From NCBI GenBank assembly GCA_017404545.1, contig JAFRCC010000018.1, positions 186,001 through 250,000 of the forward strand: DNA of 64,000 bases, written 5' to 3'. The position numbers and the translations under genes were made by a program. The notes beneath the pieces were generated by a model that saw only the letters and a list, made by a program, of their open reading frames with translations, was not told the origin of the DNA and made no database searches. Shown one piece after another: positions 61,844 through 64,000 of this stretch. The stretch comes from Clostridia bacterium. GTDB taxonomy: Bacteria; Bacillota; Clostridia; TANB77; CAG-508. Each line of letters opens with the position of its first letter. The first letter of the stretch is position 1.

Positions 61844-62749
61844 TTATTTTTTTATAAATTGAATATTAATATCAACTTTAGTATTAACACCTGGTATCGT
61901 TCCAGTTTCTGTATATTGCCATAAATCAAACTCATATGGATATAATGGATAATCATATCCTCCTGCTTCTGGATACCCAGCATACCATTTACTATATTCG
62001 TTAAATTTTTCAAGTTCCATTTTAGTTGTAAATGTTTTTGAATTACCATATACACCTGGCTTATATCCATTTTCTTCTGCTAACCTGCAGAATTCAAGTG
62101 CCATATTTGTAATTTCTTCACTAGTTAAATTATCTGTTCTTGCAGTATCATCCTTTATTTTTTCTAAGTCATAAACTACTGGATAAGATATCTCTTTACC
62201 TTTTAGGTGCTTAGATACAAAATCTGCTTCCTCCTTAACTTCTTCTATATTAATAGCTTGTGAAAAGAAATATACGCCAACCTCAATCCCAGCAGCTCTT
62301 GCGCCCTCATAATTCTTTTCAAAATAACTATCTAATATTATTTTTCCAGATTCTCCGTATCCTCTGTAGCCAATTCTCAAAATAGCAAATTCAACTCCAG
62401 CTTCTTTAACTTTATCCCAATCAATATTTTTTTGATGACTTGAAACATCAATTCCTAGCTTACTTGTATAATTATCATCATTATACTTATAATATTCACC
62501 CGTTTTATCCAAATTACTCCAATTGTAACTATGCTTGTCTGCTTCCTTATTATATGGAACTTTTAAATACCCTTCTTCAATATCGTAGATTGTTATTTCC
62601 TCTGGATCGACAACTTCCTCATCTTTTATAATTTTACCATCATTTGAAGTTTCAACGCTCTTTTGTAATACCGTATTTTTTCTACATATTCCTACTATCC
62701 AAAAACAAATAATAAAAATAGTAACAACTACAACAATTTTCTTATTCAT
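61844..62749 (-). CDS. Membrane-anchored GH25 lysozyme
   Basis: 301 residues from ATG 62749 (AAGGAG upstream): signal anchor (about 4-22), a charged linker, and a GH25 domain (about 95-300). Family features: LGIDVSSHQKNIDWDKVKEA (catalytic-side Asp), EFAILRIGYRGYG, VGVYFFSQA, PVVYDLEKI with the acidic pair, and DLWQYTETGTIPGV. It cuts the MurNAc-GlcNAc bond of peptidoglycan. Confidence 0.95.
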   Translation of the reverse strand: MNKKIVVVVTIFIICFWIVGICRKNTVLQKSVETSNDGKIIKDEEVVDPEEITIYDIEEGYLKVPYNKEADKHSYNWSNLDKTGEYYKYNDDNYTSKLGIDVSSHQKNIDWDKVKEAGVEFAILRIGYRGYGESGKIILDSYFEKNYEGARAAGIEVGVYFFSQAINIEEVKEEADFVSKHLKGKEISYPVVYDLEKIKDDTARTDNLTSEEITNMALEFCRLAEENGYKPGVYGNSKTFTTKMELEKFNEYSKWYAGYPEAGGYDYPLYPYEFDLWQYTETGTIPGVNTKVDINIQFIKK

Positions 62750-62861
62750 AAAGCATCTCCTTACACATCCTATTTTCAATTTGAATTATATCATATACAA
62801 ACGCATTTAGAAAGTGCAGCTTAATTTTTTGTAAAAAAATAAAATTACCTATAAAATAACG

Positions 62862-62890
62862 AAAAACACGGACCTAATAACTAGATCCGC
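62862..62890 (-). terminator. Terminator of mini-gene 4
   Basis: CGGATCTA / TAGGTCCG stem (one wobble) followed by TGTTTTT on the minus strand, 12 bp past the stop. Confidence 0.75.
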
Positions 62891-62901
62891 GCCAAACGTT
62901 T

Positions 62902-63042
62902 TTAGTACCTGTCGACACGAAGTCTCAGCGTAGAAGAAAAGTAGTCAAGCCACTCTCTCAGCGCCTTAGAGCTTCTATGTCTGCTGCCAGAAACTGTGAG
63001 GCATCTGAAAGATGTTCCCTCACCATAGTTGGAAACTTTCAT
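62902..63042 (-). CDS. Basic 46-residue protein of foreign composition (mini-gene 4)
   Basis: The open frame starts upstream with TTG (63099), but that TTG is part of a TTGACA element just after a terminator, so the ATG at 63042 (GGAAG before it) is more likely. Product contains SGSRHRSSKALREWLDYFSS and is Arg/Ser-rich. About 46% GC against 28% in neighbours. It has its own terminator and a gene-free upstream side. No family recognised; it could be a small RNA with incidental frame. Confidence 0.45.
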   Translation of the reverse strand: MKVSNYGEGTSFRCLTVSGSRHRSSKALREWLDYFSSTLRLRVDRY

Positions 63043-63097
63043 AAAGTCACATACTTCCAGTAGATAATCTACCGCAGATATGTATATTAATTTTGTC

Positions 63098-63137
63098 AAA
63101 AAAATAGAGAAATCAAGACATTTCTTAATTTCTCTAC
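63098..63137 (-). terminator. Terminator after the gene at 63150
   Basis: TAGAGAAAT / ATTTCTCTA with an inner AAG / CTT pair, then T7 on the minus strand. Confidence 0.85.
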
Positions 63138-63149
63138 CTTTACATTTGC

Positions 63150-63503
63150 TTATCTATCTTCTTCGTGATTAACTTCTTTGCTTTGTTGTTCTTCATCTCT
63201 TACACCAAAGTAATTATCAAGCTTTGTTGATAATTCTTCTTTACTAACCAAAGAGCACTCTCCGCTCTTACCCCATACAACCTCATACATATCAATATTT
63301 TTACCCATAATACGTACAGATTCTGGTATAGCTTTCTCCATTCCATTGCATCCATTTACTTTATAAGATTTTCCATCTGCAAATACCGCAGCAATTATTT
63401 CTTTACTTCTGTATGGCAAATTCTTTAATCTTGACTTGGCCAAATCCAACTTACTTCTGTATATTTTTTTAGCATTTCCTTTTCTTCCCGTATATCTAGA
63501 CAT
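63150..63503 (-). CDS. Uncharacterised basic-N-terminus, acidic-tail protein
   Basis: 117 residues: a Lys/Arg-rich start (SRYTGRKGNAKKIYRSKLDL), a compact middle (IIAAVFADGKSYKVNGCNGM, VVWGKSGECSLVSKEEL) and a Glu/Gln-rich end (DEEQQSKEVNHEEDR) not unlike the tail of the protein at 43834. AGGAGG ribosome binding site. The family is not recognised. Convergent with nothing; divergent from the U32 peptidase gene. Confidence 0.55.
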   Translation of the reverse strand: MSRYTGRKGNAKKIYRSKLDLAKSRLKNLPYRSKEIIAAVFADGKSYKVNGCNGMEKAIPESVRIMGKNIDMYEVVWGKSGECSLVSKEELSTKLDNYFGVRDEEQQSKEVNHEEDR

Positions 63504-63674
63504 ACAATATCCTCCTAAAAAACACTTATCAATATATTTATGTTAACATATTTTACCAAAAAAGTAAAGCTCCTTGAGAATATTTTTAAATTTTATGGTT
63601 TTATTTACTTTTTATAATTATTTATGATATATTTTTATACAAAGTATTATTAATAATTTTTAGGAGATAATTAT

Positions 63675-64000
63675 ATGAATAATTACATAGAACTACTTTC
63701 ACCTGTCGGTGATTTTGATTGTTTAAAAGCTGCCATTCAAAACGGCGCAGATAGCGTATATTTTGGAGCAGATTCGCTAAGTGCTAGAGCATCAGCAACG
63801 AATTTTTCTATAGAAAATTTGCCTGATGCTATTAATTATGCAAAATTAAGGAATATTAAAACTCATTTAACACTAAATACACTCATCCAAAATAATGAGC
63901 TAGATGAAGCATTAGAAATTGCAAAGGTAGCATACGAAGCTGGAATTGATGCAATAATTGTACAAGATTTAGGCTTAGCAAGATACTTAATTAAAAATTT
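63675..64000 (+). CDS. U32-family peptidase, 5' part (cut by window edge)
   Basis: The first 108 codons of a U32 'collagenase-like' protein: YIELLSPVGDFDCLKAAIQN, GADSVYFGADSLSARASATN and AGIDAIIVQDLGLARYL are family signatures. Relatives include RlhA/TrhP-type RNA hydroxylation proteins as well as peptidases. Plus strand, with AGGAGA before the ATG. The active part lies beyond the window. Confidence 0.92.
   Translation, partial: MNNYIELLSPVGDFDCLKAAIQNGADSVYFGADSLSARASATNFSIENLPDAINYAKLRNIKTHLTLNTLIQNNELDEALEIAKVAYEAGIDAIIVQDLGLARYLIKN

Overview
The window looks like a chromosomal segment of a low-GC, AT-rich Bacillota (Clostridia-like) genome, probably an uncultured gut or anaerobic lineage. 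The evidence is roughly 30% GC in most genes, strong AGGAGG-type ribosome binding sites, MreB, LexA, Obg and TrpS of firmicute type, a cohesin/dockerin-like surface protein, GH25 and amidase cell-wall enzymes, and many small zinc-ribbon and lipoprotein genes. Almost everything reads on the minus strand. Exceptions are two foreign-looking mini-genes, a transposase fragment and the U32 peptidase at the right edge.

Layout. 0-4.5 kb: amino-acid ABC permease (cut by the edge), YegS-like lipid kinase, a surface protein with an inactivated C39-like domain, truA. 4.6-13 kb: a six-gene envelope operon (zinc-ribbon membrane protein with an HESGH metallopeptidase domain, HtrA-like pseudoprotease, PsbP-like membrane proteins, two LRR surface proteins), preceded by a short transcription unit whose terminator overlaps its small ORF. 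13-14 kb: hisG behind a leader with a His-His-His peptide and mutually exclusive hairpins. 14-24 kb: a decayed accessory zone with a frameshifted WXG/NlpC-P60 gene, a frameshifted peroxiredoxin and a truncated duplicate of it, a dispersed repeat, a GH144-like glycosidase, a YoeB/RelB toxin-antitoxin pair and several remnants. 23.8-27 kb: a transglutaminase-like protein, a large protein with an ART-like segment, and an amidase. 27-33.5 kb: conserved core (exchanger, mreB, lexA, obgE, trpS). 34-48 kb: a segmental duplication (lipoprotein / DUF4428 protein / beta-helix adhesin) in which the two loci have lost complementary genes by internal deletion, plus remnants of an LD-carboxypeptidase, a GNAT and a transposase, PepC, DUF1848, and a DUF218-like protein split by a large insert. 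48-64 kb: membrane proteins, lipoproteins, small enzymes, a second transglutaminase-like protein, an ABC exporter with copZ-copA, deoC, a GH25 lysozyme, and the start of a U32 peptidase.

The strongest leads are the his attenuator (five-segment, classical peptide-leader logic in front of a lone hisG), the envelope operon with two proteins that keep protease folds but lose catalytic residues, the reciprocal gene loss between the 34-40 kb and 46-48 kb loci, and four isolated mini-genes of markedly higher GC. Function calls rest on motif recognition by eye; no database search or folding program was run.
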